NCBI GenBank assembly: GCA_029934845.1
Contig: JAOZLN010000004.1
Location: 1 to 22,732 of the forward strand
Reading direction: 5' to 3'
Length of the DNA stretch: 22,732 nucleotides
DNA from: Candidatus Sabulitectum sp.
Lineage (GTDB): Bacteria; Fermentibacterota; Fermentibacteria; Fermentibacterales; JCC-6
Within the stretch, counting starts at the first letter, position 1. The number at the start of each line of letters is the position of its first letter. Made by a program: the position numbers and the translations under genes. The notes beneath the pieces were generated by a model, which did no database searches, was not told the DNA's origin, and was given only the letters and a program-made list of their open reading frames with translations. Positions 6,306-13,844 of the stretch are shown here, piece after piece.

Positions 6306-7255
6306 CTGGGTCTGCTTCCCTGAGTAGACTCGCCTGAACCGCGACCTTCTGAACCGGTGGAAGAGGTCACGCTGTTAAGCAGATCTGTTAATGCAAAACC
6401 TATTCCACTAACCATTACACCCCACTCTTTGTCCACATTCTCTCCGCGAAGACGATAGAAAATATCTACATCAAGCTCTATCTGGCTGTTGTTAAGTTCT
6501 ATACCGGTACGAAGATCCACATGTGAAACCTCACTACCTGGAACATCAACAGATTCCACCTCAGTTTCACTTCTTGTCGCCATTTCAATTCCGAAATGAA
6601 AGTTCAGCTCGCGATTAACAGGAAGCAACAATCTTGCTTCTCCCCTGAATTCAGACCCCGGAGAAGTATCAGCAGAATCACGGGGAGCTCCCGGGATTTG
6701 ATCCCAGGCGGTAAAGTAGTGTCGAAGTCCGGCTGAGGCCTGCACTCTTGGTCCGGACATGGAGCCGGATATGGGAACAACAAAAGTGCCCGATACTTCG
6801 GCTGCAACATGCCTGTCGCTTTCTGTGTAGTCTCCTGTATCCAAAGTGCCCTTCAGCGTCGGCCGGAGAGCCCCTCTCAGAATGAAATGAGGGTCTCTGC
6901 TCACCCAGCCGTCAAGGCTTATCCATGGATCGGCAATTCCAATCCCAATTGTATCAACGGGACCTGCTATCTGCAAAAAACCCGGAACAACAAGACTGAT
7001 AGTATGACTTGAGGTCAAACCGTACCGGCCTGCCCACTGAAATCTGATCACACCAAAACCCTCACGATAATCATAAAGGCTGTCAAAACCAAGTGAATCA
7101 GTCTCCCAGTACTGACCGAATCCGAAGTAGCCGAAACCAAAATCACTGGACGTGCCGGTTACGGGAAGCACTTCATTAAGATAGCTGTAGGTAAGAGGAT
7201 CCCATGCAAGAGCTATCGCTACCAGGAAGACAAGAATAAACAGGGTTGCTCTCAT
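6302..7255 (-). CDS. predicted outer-membrane beta-barrel protein
   Basis: 317 residues, starting with a signal peptide (MRATLFILVFLVAIALA, cleavage near 17). The remainder alternates amphipathic strands with Gly- and Asp-rich turns (FGFGYFGFGQYW, HTISLVVPGFLQIAG, RGALRPTLKGTLDTGDY, RVQASAGLRHYF), as in outer-membrane barrels. A Ser/Gly-rich tail (about 295-317) ends the protein, with no C-terminal aromatic residue. AAGGAAAAA precedes the ATG at 7255. It is the first gene of the six-gene operon and is divergent from the OmpA-like gene at 7533. Transport or structural role is unknown. Confidence 0.7.
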   Translation of the reverse strand: MRATLFILVFLVAIALAWDPLTYSYLNEVLPVTGTSSDFGFGYFGFGQYWETDSLGFDSLYDYREGFGVIRFQWAGRYGLTSSHTISLVVPGFLQIAGPVDTIGIGIADPWISLDGWVSRDPHFILRGALRPTLKGTLDTGDYTESDRHVAAEVSGTFVVPISGSMSGPRVQASAGLRHYFTAWDQIPGAPRDSADTSPGSEFRGEARLLLPVNRELNFHFGIEMATRSETEVESVDVPGSEVSHVDLRTGIELNNSQIELDVDIFYRLRGENVDKEWGVMVSGIGFALTDLLNSVTSSTGSEGRGSGESTQGSRPR

Positions 7256-7532
7256 TTATATTTTTCCTTTCTACTCACTGAAAAAAATTGGTACTACAGG
7301 GCACTCCACAGCTGACAGAAACCGGAGTTATCCGGAAGCTTCAGACACCCCTTCTTGAATGCTGACATATAACCTAATATAGTAATGAGCAACGCTCATA
7401 ATTACTTTCTTTATAGGAAGGGAACCTGCAGCGGTCAAGCTCATGAATTCTATCGGTTGACCCCAAAGCATAATATTGGCATGCTTCGAGGAATGTTAAG
7501 TTTGTTTTCTTTTCAAAAAAGGAGGGGTTCAA
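7256..7532. promoter_or_regulatory. divergent intergenic control region
   Basis: 277 bases separate the two divergent envelope genes. It holds the + strand promoter at 7355-7383, a short inverted repeat ATGAGC/GCTCAT at 7385-7399 right at the expected transcript start, and inverted arms GGTCAA (7433-7438) and TTGACC (7457-7462) in the + leader. A convincing - strand promoter was not found by eye. The + leader is about 140 bases, long enough for regulation, but no known riboswitch is recognised. Confidence 0.5.
7355..7383 (+). promoter_or_regulatory. sigma70-like promoter of the OmpA-like gene
   Basis: The -35 box TTGAAT (7355-7360), a 17-base spacer and the -10 box TATAGT (7378-7383) match the consensus at 4 of 6 and 5 of 6 positions. 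Transcription would begin near 7390, inside the ATGAGC/GCTCAT inverted repeat. Confidence 0.6.
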
Positions 7533-9518
7533 TTGAGAAGAATGATTCCAATTTTACTGGCAATTCTGGTTTCCATATCCGTGGCTGCGCCGTCAATAAT
7601 GGGAGTCCCCGGATTGTACAGAGTGAACAGTGCCATTCCTCTGGGGTTCAACGAAATATCTTTTAAGCTGGGAACATCTTATTGGACCGCTGCTAACGAG
7701 TATGTAAACTTTATCTACCACAGTCACTATCTGCCTCGAACTCTTCTTTTTCCAGAAATTACCGAGACTGAGCACACTGGGCAGGGAAGACTGAGCCTGG
7801 CTTACGGAGTATGGGACTACGTTGATCTTGCAGCAACTGCAAGTTACTCGGGAACATATTACGAAAGAGATCTTTACGAAGAACGCTCAACCGGACACTG
7901 GGAAGAAATTCAGGGGTTCGAGGGTGTCAATATTGTTCTTCACGGTGGATACAATCCCATTCCCACTGTTGAAGATATTGTCTGGCTGGGTGCTGATCTT
8001 CGTATTGGGCTGGCTCCTGCGGATACTGTATTCCTTCACAATCTTGATGATCCCGACGGTCTGTGGCATACTGGACAGATAATAAGCACCGCCCGTAAGC
8101 CATTCAGCACTACCGGTAACGGCAACTATTCAATGGATTTCCTTGTCACCGGTGACTTTGGCCGCTGGCTGCCCATGGCACCTGCTAAACTTCATCTTAA
8201 CTTTGGCTATTCCAAGTACACACAAAACTACAATTTCACCGATTTCAGGGTTTCCGCAGATTCTGTTGGTTGGAATTACTCCGATTCCACATTGATCGCG
8301 CTGGAGGTCTCCGATGGCATCTTCAACTTCGGTTTAGGGTTGGAAGTACCCACTCCATACGCAGACATCTTCTTTGAATACACGAGCCAGAAGCTTCTTG
8401 ACAGAGATAACGCAAGTGTATCCTATTTCACTCCAGGAGTTCGATTCAAGAACAACTCCGGTACATTCCTGGACATAACTTTTGATTTGAGCACAAGTGA
8501 ATTTGACCCTCAGTACTACGATCTTGGACACGGGCTTTATCAGACAGACAGCATTGTTACCGATGCCCAGCGCGCAGAACGAACTCCTCTGCCTATAGGT
8601 GGAGTTTTCGACTGGGGAGTAGGCCTTGGTCTTGGCTTCTCATCCGACATGATGGGCAAAGAAGAACAAGCAAATATGTCAACACTTAGTGGAACAGTAA
8701 CTGATTCTCTCACTGGAACAGCTGTTTTCTCTACTATTACATTCCCCGGTGTTCCTATTCCAAATGTAACCAGTGACGAGATCACTGGTTTTTACACCCA
8801 CCTTATCCCTGCGGGAGAGGTTCCAGTTACTGTGGTTGCTCCCGGATATCGCGATGCAAGTGCAATTGTGGTTCTTGGCCGGAATCAGTCGATTACTCTT
8901 GACTTCACTCTTGTTCCCAACCTGGGAACGATCAGCGGGTCCGTAAGAGACGGAGAAGGCAGACCGATCGCTAACGCAACAGTCACAATTGGCAGCACTA
9001 CTCCTGTTACTGTATCAACAAGCACAGTGGGCGTTTACACCGCTCAGGTTGAAGCAGGTACCTGGCCGGTCGCTGTACAGGCAGAGGGCTATATTTCAGA
9101 CAACAATACAACCACTGTCATTGCCAACGAAACAGTAAGCCTTTCCTTTACCCTTCGCTCCGCACTTCGTGCCGGTGAAGTTATGAGCTTTGACAACATC
9201 TACTTTGCCTCTGGAAGTGCCAATCTGAAACCAGAGAGTTTCCCTATTCTGGACAGCGTTGCCATTCTTCTCCGGGATAATCCCTCAGCAAGAATGCAGA
9301 TAGCTGGACATACTGACAGCGACGGCGGAGAAAGCGCGAACCAGACACTCAGTCAGAATCGTGCTCAATCTGTCTATCAGTATCTTATCAGCAAAGGCAT
9401 TGCCGGAAACAGACTGACAACCATAGGACATGGTGAAACCAACCCGGTTGTACCAAACAACTCCGCGGCTAACAAAGCCAGAAACCGCCGGATAGAGTTC
9501 ACAGTTCTTAGTATCTAA
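7533..9518 (+). CDS. outer-membrane barrel with two carboxypeptidase-regulatory-like domains and OmpA domain
   Basis: 661 residues. Start TTG 7533 is chosen because AAAGGAGGGG ends 5 bases upstream; the ATG at 7542 is too far from it. The signal peptide is about 1-19. Residues 20-385 are strand-rich and barrel-like (FGLGLEVPTPYADIFFEY, GVGLGLGFSSD). Two carboxypeptidase-D regulatory-like Ig folds follow at about 386-460 (LSGTVTDSLTG) and 464-540 (ISGSVRDGEGRPIANATV). The OmpA/Pal peptidoglycan-binding domain covers about 551-661, with IYFASGSANLKPES, GHTDSDGG, NQTLSQNRAQSV and ARNRRIEF. It should tether the outer membrane to the cell wall. The Ig modules probably act as a periplasmic spacer between barrel and wall (inference). 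An intrinsic terminator follows. Confidence 0.88.
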   Translation: MRRMIPILLAILVSISVAAPSIMGVPGLYRVNSAIPLGFNEISFKLGTSYWTAANEYVNFIYHSHYLPRTLLFPEITETEHTGQGRLSLAYGVWDYVDLAATASYSGTYYERDLYEERSTGHWEEIQGFEGVNIVLHGGYNPIPTVEDIVWLGADLRIGLAPADTVFLHNLDDPDGLWHTGQIISTARKPFSTTGNGNYSMDFLVTGDFGRWLPMAPAKLHLNFGYSKYTQNYNFTDFRVSADSVGWNYSDSTLIALEVSDGIFNFGLGLEVPTPYADIFFEYTSQKLLDRDNASVSYFTPGVRFKNNSGTFLDITFDLSTSEFDPQYYDLGHGLYQTDSIVTDAQRAERTPLPIGGVFDWGVGLGLGFSSDMMGKEEQANMSTLSGTVTDSLTGTAVFSTITFPGVPIPNVTSDEITGFYTHLIPAGEVPVTVVAPGYRDASAIVVLGRNQSITLDFTLVPNLGTISGSVRDGEGRPIANATVTIGSTTPVTVSTSTVGVYTAQVEAGTWPVAVQAEGYISDNNTTTVIANETVSLSFTLRSALRAGEVMSFDNIYFASGSANLKPESFPILDSVAILLRDNPSARMQIAGHTDSDGGESANQTLSQNRAQSVYQYLISKGIAGNRLTTIGHGETNPVVPNNSAANKARNRRIEFTVLSI

Positions 9519-9537
9519 CTGATCTGACAAAACACAG

Positions 9538-9568
9538 AGAAGCCCGGCCAGCGCGCCGGGCTTCTTTT
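9538..9568 (+). terminator. intrinsic terminator after the OmpA-like gene
   Basis: An 11-bp perfect stem (9538-9548 with 9555-9565) rich in G/C, with a 6-base loop CAGCGC, is followed by TTCTTTT. It lies 20 bases past the stop codon. Confidence 0.92.
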
Positions 9569-9632
9569 ATGGGCGAATCTAATTAAATAAAATATCTTCA
9601 ATTAACACACGAACGACCTAAAACCGCCCCTG

Positions 9633-11354
9633 TCACATATCGAGAACTTCTCTTACCGTTACTGCAAGCTCAGACATTGAAAACGGCTTCTGAATAAAAC
9701 GCAAACTTTTTTCCGGATGATCAGATACAGGAGAAGAGTACCCGGACATAAAAAGAGGTTTTGTGTATGGGCTGATCTTGATAATTTTTTCGGCCAATTC
9801 CCTGCCATTCATTTGCGGCATTACAAGATCTGTAAGCAGCATGTGGATCTCTCCCTTGTGCTTCTGGATTATTTTCAAAGCCATATCGGGAAGACTGGCG
9901 GAAAGAACCGTGTAGTTAAGTCCCTCAAGCATGGTCTGGGCCATTTCCAGCACAGCTACCTCGTCTTCCACAAGCAGAATGCACTCGCCGTTTCCTGTGG
10001 GTACTTTTCGGGAAAAATCAAGTTTTGTTTCAGATGCTTCTCTGGTAGAACCCGGCAGATAGATATGAATAGCAGTTCCTTTTTCCTGCTCGCTCCATAC
10101 ATCGACATATCCTCTGTTCTGCTTAACTATTCCGTAAACGGTGGCCAGACCCAGGCCTCCATTCTGTCCTATTCCCCTGGTGGTGAAGAATGGTTCAAAG
10201 ATGTGTCCCACCACTTCACTGTCTATACCGCAGCCACTGTCTCTAACTGTGAGCCTCATGTAGTCTCCGGGAACAATCCCGGGGTGATCCTCGCAGTAAC
10301 TTTCATCAATAATAACATTCACCGTTTCTATCCGGATCTGCCCAGCTCCGTCGATAGCGTCTCTTGCATTCACACACAAATTGACCAGTATCTGATCCAG
10401 CTGACCGGGATCTATTTCTGCAGTCCACAAATTTGTTCCAGGTAACCATACAAGATCAACCTGCTCACCGATCAATCGCCTTAACATTTTGAACATGCTT
10501 GAGATGGAATCGTTAACATTCAGAATTTCCGGTCGAACAATTTGTTTTCGTGCAAAAGCCAGCAATTGTCTTGTAAGGGTGGCAGAGCCTTCTGCAGTGT
10601 GGTGGATCTGCGAGAACACATCGTAAAATCTGTCAGAAGGAGATAGCCCCTGTAAAGCAATTTCCGTCTGACCAAGAATTACCGTCAGCAGGTTGTTGAA
10701 GTCATGAGCAACTCCACTGGCAAGACGCCCCAGCGATTCCATTTTGTGGGCAGTTTCTGGTATCTCCAGGGCTGCAGCATTCTTTAATGGCGGATGTTTT
10801 ATTTCCCTGGCTCCCTGCTCCAGCACCAGTTGAACCATTTTCCCCATAAAGACGGTCTTACTGACAAGATCGTTCCGGGAAACTACCGGAATTTGCTTCA
10901 CCGCTTTAGTGTATCCACTTTTGTTGTACCCGAAGCTTTTAGCCTGCCTTTTAAATCTGTTCATATCAGGCTCTTCAATTAACACTTGACCAACAATCAG
11001 CGACGCAACGTGCTTTGCTCTGACTGTTATGGGAATTGCACAATTAATCAGACCGTGTTCACATTCCTCGATAACCGCCTGACCGGGCTGATCCAGCAGA
11101 TAGCTCAGGTACTTGATGCTTCTCTGGCAACCTGCAGAAGATTCTGTGAACTCCCTATGAAATTCAGAGCAGACATCCTGCCACCCTGAAGCAATCAGAA
11201 TGTTCATCCCGGGATGGTCCAGAAGAATTACAGGAAAACCTGTAGCTTCCGTGTATTGCTGAAAGATTCTGCGAAGATCGCCCAGATCCACCAGATCACA
11301 GACATCAAGCTTCTCATCGTTTAGACGAGACTCAGCACTTCTTTTCTTTGTCAT
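9633..11354 (-). CDS. PocR-domain hybrid histidine kinase with receiver domain
   Basis: 573 residues from ATG 11354, preceded by GAGGTGATT; the frame is open to a GTG at 11360. Domain order: PocR-type ligand-binding domain (about 16-180, with Cys at 62, 76, 98 and 105 and CAIPITVRAKHVASLIVGQVL); HisKA with H217 in GVAHDFNNLL; HATPase with NLCVNARDA (N-box), DSGCGI and GGLGLATVYG; receiver domain about 457-573 with E463/D464, phospho-acceptor D509 in LLTDLVMPQMNG, S537 and K556. There is no membrane segment, so it senses an intracellular signal. PocR domains in other proteins bind small organic ligands such as hydrocarbon derivatives. No DNA-binding output is adjacent, so phosphate probably passes to a separate partner. 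It has its own promoter (11416-11444). Confidence 0.9.
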   Translation of the reverse strand: MTKKRSAESRLNDEKLDVCDLVDLGDLRRIFQQYTEATGFPVILLDHPGMNILIASGWQDVCSEFHREFTESSAGCQRSIKYLSYLLDQPGQAVIEECEHGLINCAIPITVRAKHVASLIVGQVLIEEPDMNRFKRQAKSFGYNKSGYTKAVKQIPVVSRNDLVSKTVFMGKMVQLVLEQGAREIKHPPLKNAAALEIPETAHKMESLGRLASGVAHDFNNLLTVILGQTEIALQGLSPSDRFYDVFSQIHHTAEGSATLTRQLLAFARKQIVRPEILNVNDSISSMFKMLRRLIGEQVDLVWLPGTNLWTAEIDPGQLDQILVNLCVNARDAIDGAGQIRIETVNVIIDESYCEDHPGIVPGDYMRLTVRDSGCGIDSEVVGHIFEPFFTTRGIGQNGGLGLATVYGIVKQNRGYVDVWSEQEKGTAIHIYLPGSTREASETKLDFSRKVPTGNGECILLVEDEVAVLEMAQTMLEGLNYTVLSASLPDMALKIIQKHKGEIHMLLTDLVMPQMNGRELAEKIIKISPYTKPLFMSGYSSPVSDHPEKSLRFIQKPFSMSELAVTVREVLDM

Positions 11355-11415
11355 AATCACCTCATCGATTGACCGCTATACACAACGTGCGCCTGATACT
11401 GCGACGGCAATAAAA

Positions 11416-11444
11416 ATCATACAAGCTGCAACAAATCAGGTCAA
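11416..11444 (-). promoter_or_regulatory. sigma70-like promoter of the PocR kinase gene
   Basis: On the - strand, TTGACC (11439-11444), a 17-base spacer and TATGAT (11416-11421) match the consensus at 5 of 6 in each box. The expected start near 11408 gives a leader of about 55 bases. This separates the kinase from the gene train ending at 11546. The 11361-11545 gap otherwise shows no gene and no clear terminator. Confidence 0.78.
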
Positions 11445-11545
11445 GAACAAGAATAGGTTTGCAGACAAAATACATTACCAATTCTACCTGAATAGCATTC
11501 TGCCACAGTGCATAACTCATATAGATTTGAAGAGAGTTACCCGAA

Positions 11546-12028
11546 CTATTTCAATATAAAATTCCCATCATACTTTTTCAGATCTTCAAGGGTTTCAGCA
11601 TATACCTCGTGCAGATCCGGCAGGTCGTCCATGGGAAAGAATTCAGCTCCCATGGTTTCATCCGTTTCTCTCACAAGATCTCCATCCCATTCATCAACAC
11701 GGAAAACAAGCACAAACATCTGCACTTTGTCTCCGTTGGGATACGCAAATGAATAGCGAGAGTGGGAATAGAGAGCAAAGGGTGTAGCAGAAAGAACGTT
11801 CAATCCGGTTTCTTCCATCACTTCCCGTTTCAAAGCATCAAGAGCAGAATCTCCTATCTCTACCGCTCCAGCAGGCATACCCCACCTGCCTGAGTCCGTA
11901 CGGTGTATAAGAAGAACTCTTCCTCCTTCGTCCCTTATAACAGCACGCACGCCGGGTACAATGATTCTCTTGTGGCCAACAAACTTACGAAGCTGACCCA
12001 TGTATGATTCTTCAAACGAGCTGCTCAT
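11546..12028 (-). CDS. Nudix hydrolase
   Basis: 160 residues. The Nudix box runs from G54 to L76 (GAVEIGDSALDALKREVMEETGL in two pieces: GAVEIGD, then REVMEETGL). The first Glu of the G-x5-E-x7-REUxEExGU pattern is Asp60 here, a conservative change; the REVMEET metal-binding core is intact. The sequence before it (VPGVRAVIRDEGGRVLLIHR, then GRWGMPAG) is typical of COG1051-type ADP-ribose/NTP pyrophosphohydrolases. The substrate cannot be fixed. The ATG at 12028 forms an ATGA overlap with the radical SAM gene. It is the last gene of the long train. Confidence 0.9.
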   Translation of the reverse strand: MSSSFEESYMGQLRKFVGHKRIIVPGVRAVIRDEGGRVLLIHRTDSGRWGMPAGAVEIGDSALDALKREVMEETGLNVLSATPFALYSHSRYSFAYPNGDKVQMFVLVFRVDEWDGDLVRETDETMGAEFFPMDDLPDLHEVYAETLEDLKKYDGNFILK

Positions 12029-13083
12029 TTCCTACCCCACTCCCTTTTACACAATTTTTCCCTGTATAGAGCAAGAAGATCATTCCTGTCTGAATAGATC
12101 TTCAACCCATTAGCATTACCGAATTCCTTAACCAGATACTCCAGAGAAAGAAGAAATCGTCCTTTCAGGCCAGGCACTTCATTGTTTTCATATCTTCGCA
12201 AAATGGTTTCAACAGAATCTGTTCTCATATTTCCCAGGCACCACCAGGGGTCAAGTGCACCGATGTTGGAATAGACATCCCAGTTACTGCACACAAAAAG
12301 CCAAAGATATTCTGGCAACTCTTCCTTCAGGAACGGGGCACTGAGAATTTCAGTAACCAGCTCTGCCTCTGTGCTCCACAGAATTTCCTTATTCATATGT
12401 CTTCGTGAAGTGGTCAGTAGTTTTTCCGGAAGATCAGAAACCTGATCAATGGTCGGCCTCAGGTGCTCCAGCTTGCTGGCCTCTCCCTCTGGTCCGGGAA
12501 GATTTAGAAATATATTGAACTCATCATAAGATCCGGTTATCTTTTCCTGCAAAGCCAGCAGGTCATCCAGTTCAGGCAATAGTTTTGTGGTTAGAAAAAT
12601 CTGCCAGCGAGGTTTCATACCCTGGTCCAGCAGTCGCTCTGTTGCAGTTAAAGCATCTGCGAAAACACCTGTTCTTCTGTAAAACCAGTCAGTTGTTTCC
12701 TGCATACCGAAAAAGGTGATCTGACAAGTGTCCGGGCCAACAGACTTAGCCCAGGGAAGGTAAGTTCTGTCTCTGGCTATCCGCCATATGCTCAGTAGTT
12801 CAAACCGGTTTGGCTTGCCGTCTCCCAGCTCTGCCTCAAGATCATACAGATCCCTGTAATCGTCTCTTAGATCCGGTTCACGGAAGTGAGTTGAAACTGC
12901 AAGTGTTCTGATGGGAGTATCCGCCTGTTGAATGAATTCGCGAAATTGAGCAACTCCCCAGCGAACATCTGTTTGAGACAGTGTCTGGTTGCCTCCCATA
13001 CCCAGCCAGCAGTGGCGGCAGCGATTTGGGCATCCTGCCATATCAAAAGCAACACCTATTCGCTCTGAACTGATCATTGGCAT
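12025..13083 (-). CDS. radical SAM protein with SPASM-like tail
   Basis: 352 residues from ATG 13083 (one base after the HAD stop; AGGAG about 10 bases upstream). An alternative ATG is at 13077. C18-x3-C22-x2-C25 in AGCPNRCRHCWLG is the [4Fe-4S]/SAM site. A C-terminal segment FVCSNWDVYSNIGALDPWWCLGNM, followed by DSVETILRRY, looks like the tail of SPASM or twitch proteins, but it has too few Cys to bind two extra clusters. The chemistry is unknown. Its partners in the train are a HAD phosphatase and a Nudix hydrolase, which suggests nucleotide- or phosphosugar-linked small-molecule work rather than peptide modification, though neither is shown. Confidence 0.82.
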   Translation of the reverse strand: MPMISSERIGVAFDMAGCPNRCRHCWLGMGGNQTLSQTDVRWGVAQFREFIQQADTPIRTLAVSTHFREPDLRDDYRDLYDLEAELGDGKPNRFELLSIWRIARDRTYLPWAKSVGPDTCQITFFGMQETTDWFYRRTGVFADALTATERLLDQGMKPRWQIFLTTKLLPELDDLLALQEKITGSYDEFNIFLNLPGPEGEASKLEHLRPTIDQVSDLPEKLLTTSRRHMNKEILWSTEAELVTEILSAPFLKEELPEYLWLFVCSNWDVYSNIGALDPWWCLGNMRTDSVETILRRYENNEVPGLKGRFLLSLEYLVKEFGNANGLKIYSDRNDLLALYREKLCKREWGRK

Positions 13084-13084
13084 G

Positions 13085-13804
13085 TCAGGACTTCTCCTGC
13101 AAAGACAGCAGATCCTCAATCAATATTCTTAGCTCCTGTATGTTTTCTGCTTCGTGGTCTGCGACCTTTAAAACAGATCTGTTTGCCCCGTACAGCACAG
13201 TTTTCATTCCTGCAGAAGCAGCACCAGCAATATCATATTGAATAGAATCCCCCACAAAAAGACACTCTTCCGGAAGAACACTAAGCTTCCTGCTCATAAG
13301 TAGGAATATCTCCGGGTCAGGTTTTGACAAGCCGATCTCACCGGCGATGAGTATCTCCTGAAAAAACTCTCTCGTTCCTGATGCCTTTATTCTCTGTCTC
13401 TGCAGCACACCGTCAGATGCATTGGTGATCAAACCAAGTTTAACTCTGTTCACCAGGTTTTTAAGCATATCTCCAGCTCCTGAATATGCTTTTGTCTCCT
13501 TAAGAAGCAACTCTCTGTGAATGTCTGTAAAGCGATCTTCCCAGGTCATTCCCATTTTCTTGAATGCATACGACAATCTGTATTTAAACATCAGAAGTGG
13601 ATCGATCTTTCCGCAGGCAACCAACTCATGGAACTGCATAATTCCTTCAACCGAAGCTTCGGTAAACTCTTCAGCGGTGCAATCTGAATCAGTTAAACCA
13701 TGGATGTACTTAAGGGCAGCAGTGTCTGACTCTACAAAGTCAGCAAGAGTTCCATCAAAATCAAAGATCACTGCCTGAATTATCAAGTCACCTGCATCTC
13801 TCAT
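13085..13804 (-). CDS. HAD-superfamily phosphatase (subfamily IA-like)
   Basis: 239 residues from ATG 13804. Motif I is F-D15-F-D17-G-T in VIFDFDGTLADF, motif II is the T of LITNAS, motif III is the K of LSKPDPEIF, and motif IV is VGDSIQYDIAGAASAG. The helical cap lies between motifs I and II, as in phosphoglycolate phosphatase- and YjjG-like enzymes. The start is uncertain. ATG 13828 and TTG 13786 (right after AGGTGA, giving a protein that begins just before the FDFDGT strand) are alternatives. The open frame to 13966 overlaps the GH85 gene and is not used. It dephosphorylates a small metabolite; the substrate is unknown. Confidence 0.85.
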   Translation of the reverse strand: MRDAGDLIIQAVIFDFDGTLADFVESDTAALKYIHGLTDSDCTAEEFTEASVEGIMQFHELVACGKIDPLLMFKYRLSYAFKKMGMTWEDRFTDIHRELLLKETKAYSGAGDMLKNLVNRVKLGLITNASDGVLQRQRIKASGTREFFQEILIAGEIGLSKPDPEIFLLMSRKLSVLPEECLFVGDSIQYDIAGAASAGMKTVLYGANRSVLKVADHEAENIQELRILIEDLLSLQEKS

Positions 13805-13844
13805 AGCCTGAACTGCAGTACCCTCCATGATGCTTCGTTGCTCT

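Noticed and set aside
9717..10445. Long + strand frame inside the kinase gene
   Set aside because: It is antisense to the kinase, whose motifs are complete; the translated product has no recognisable family.
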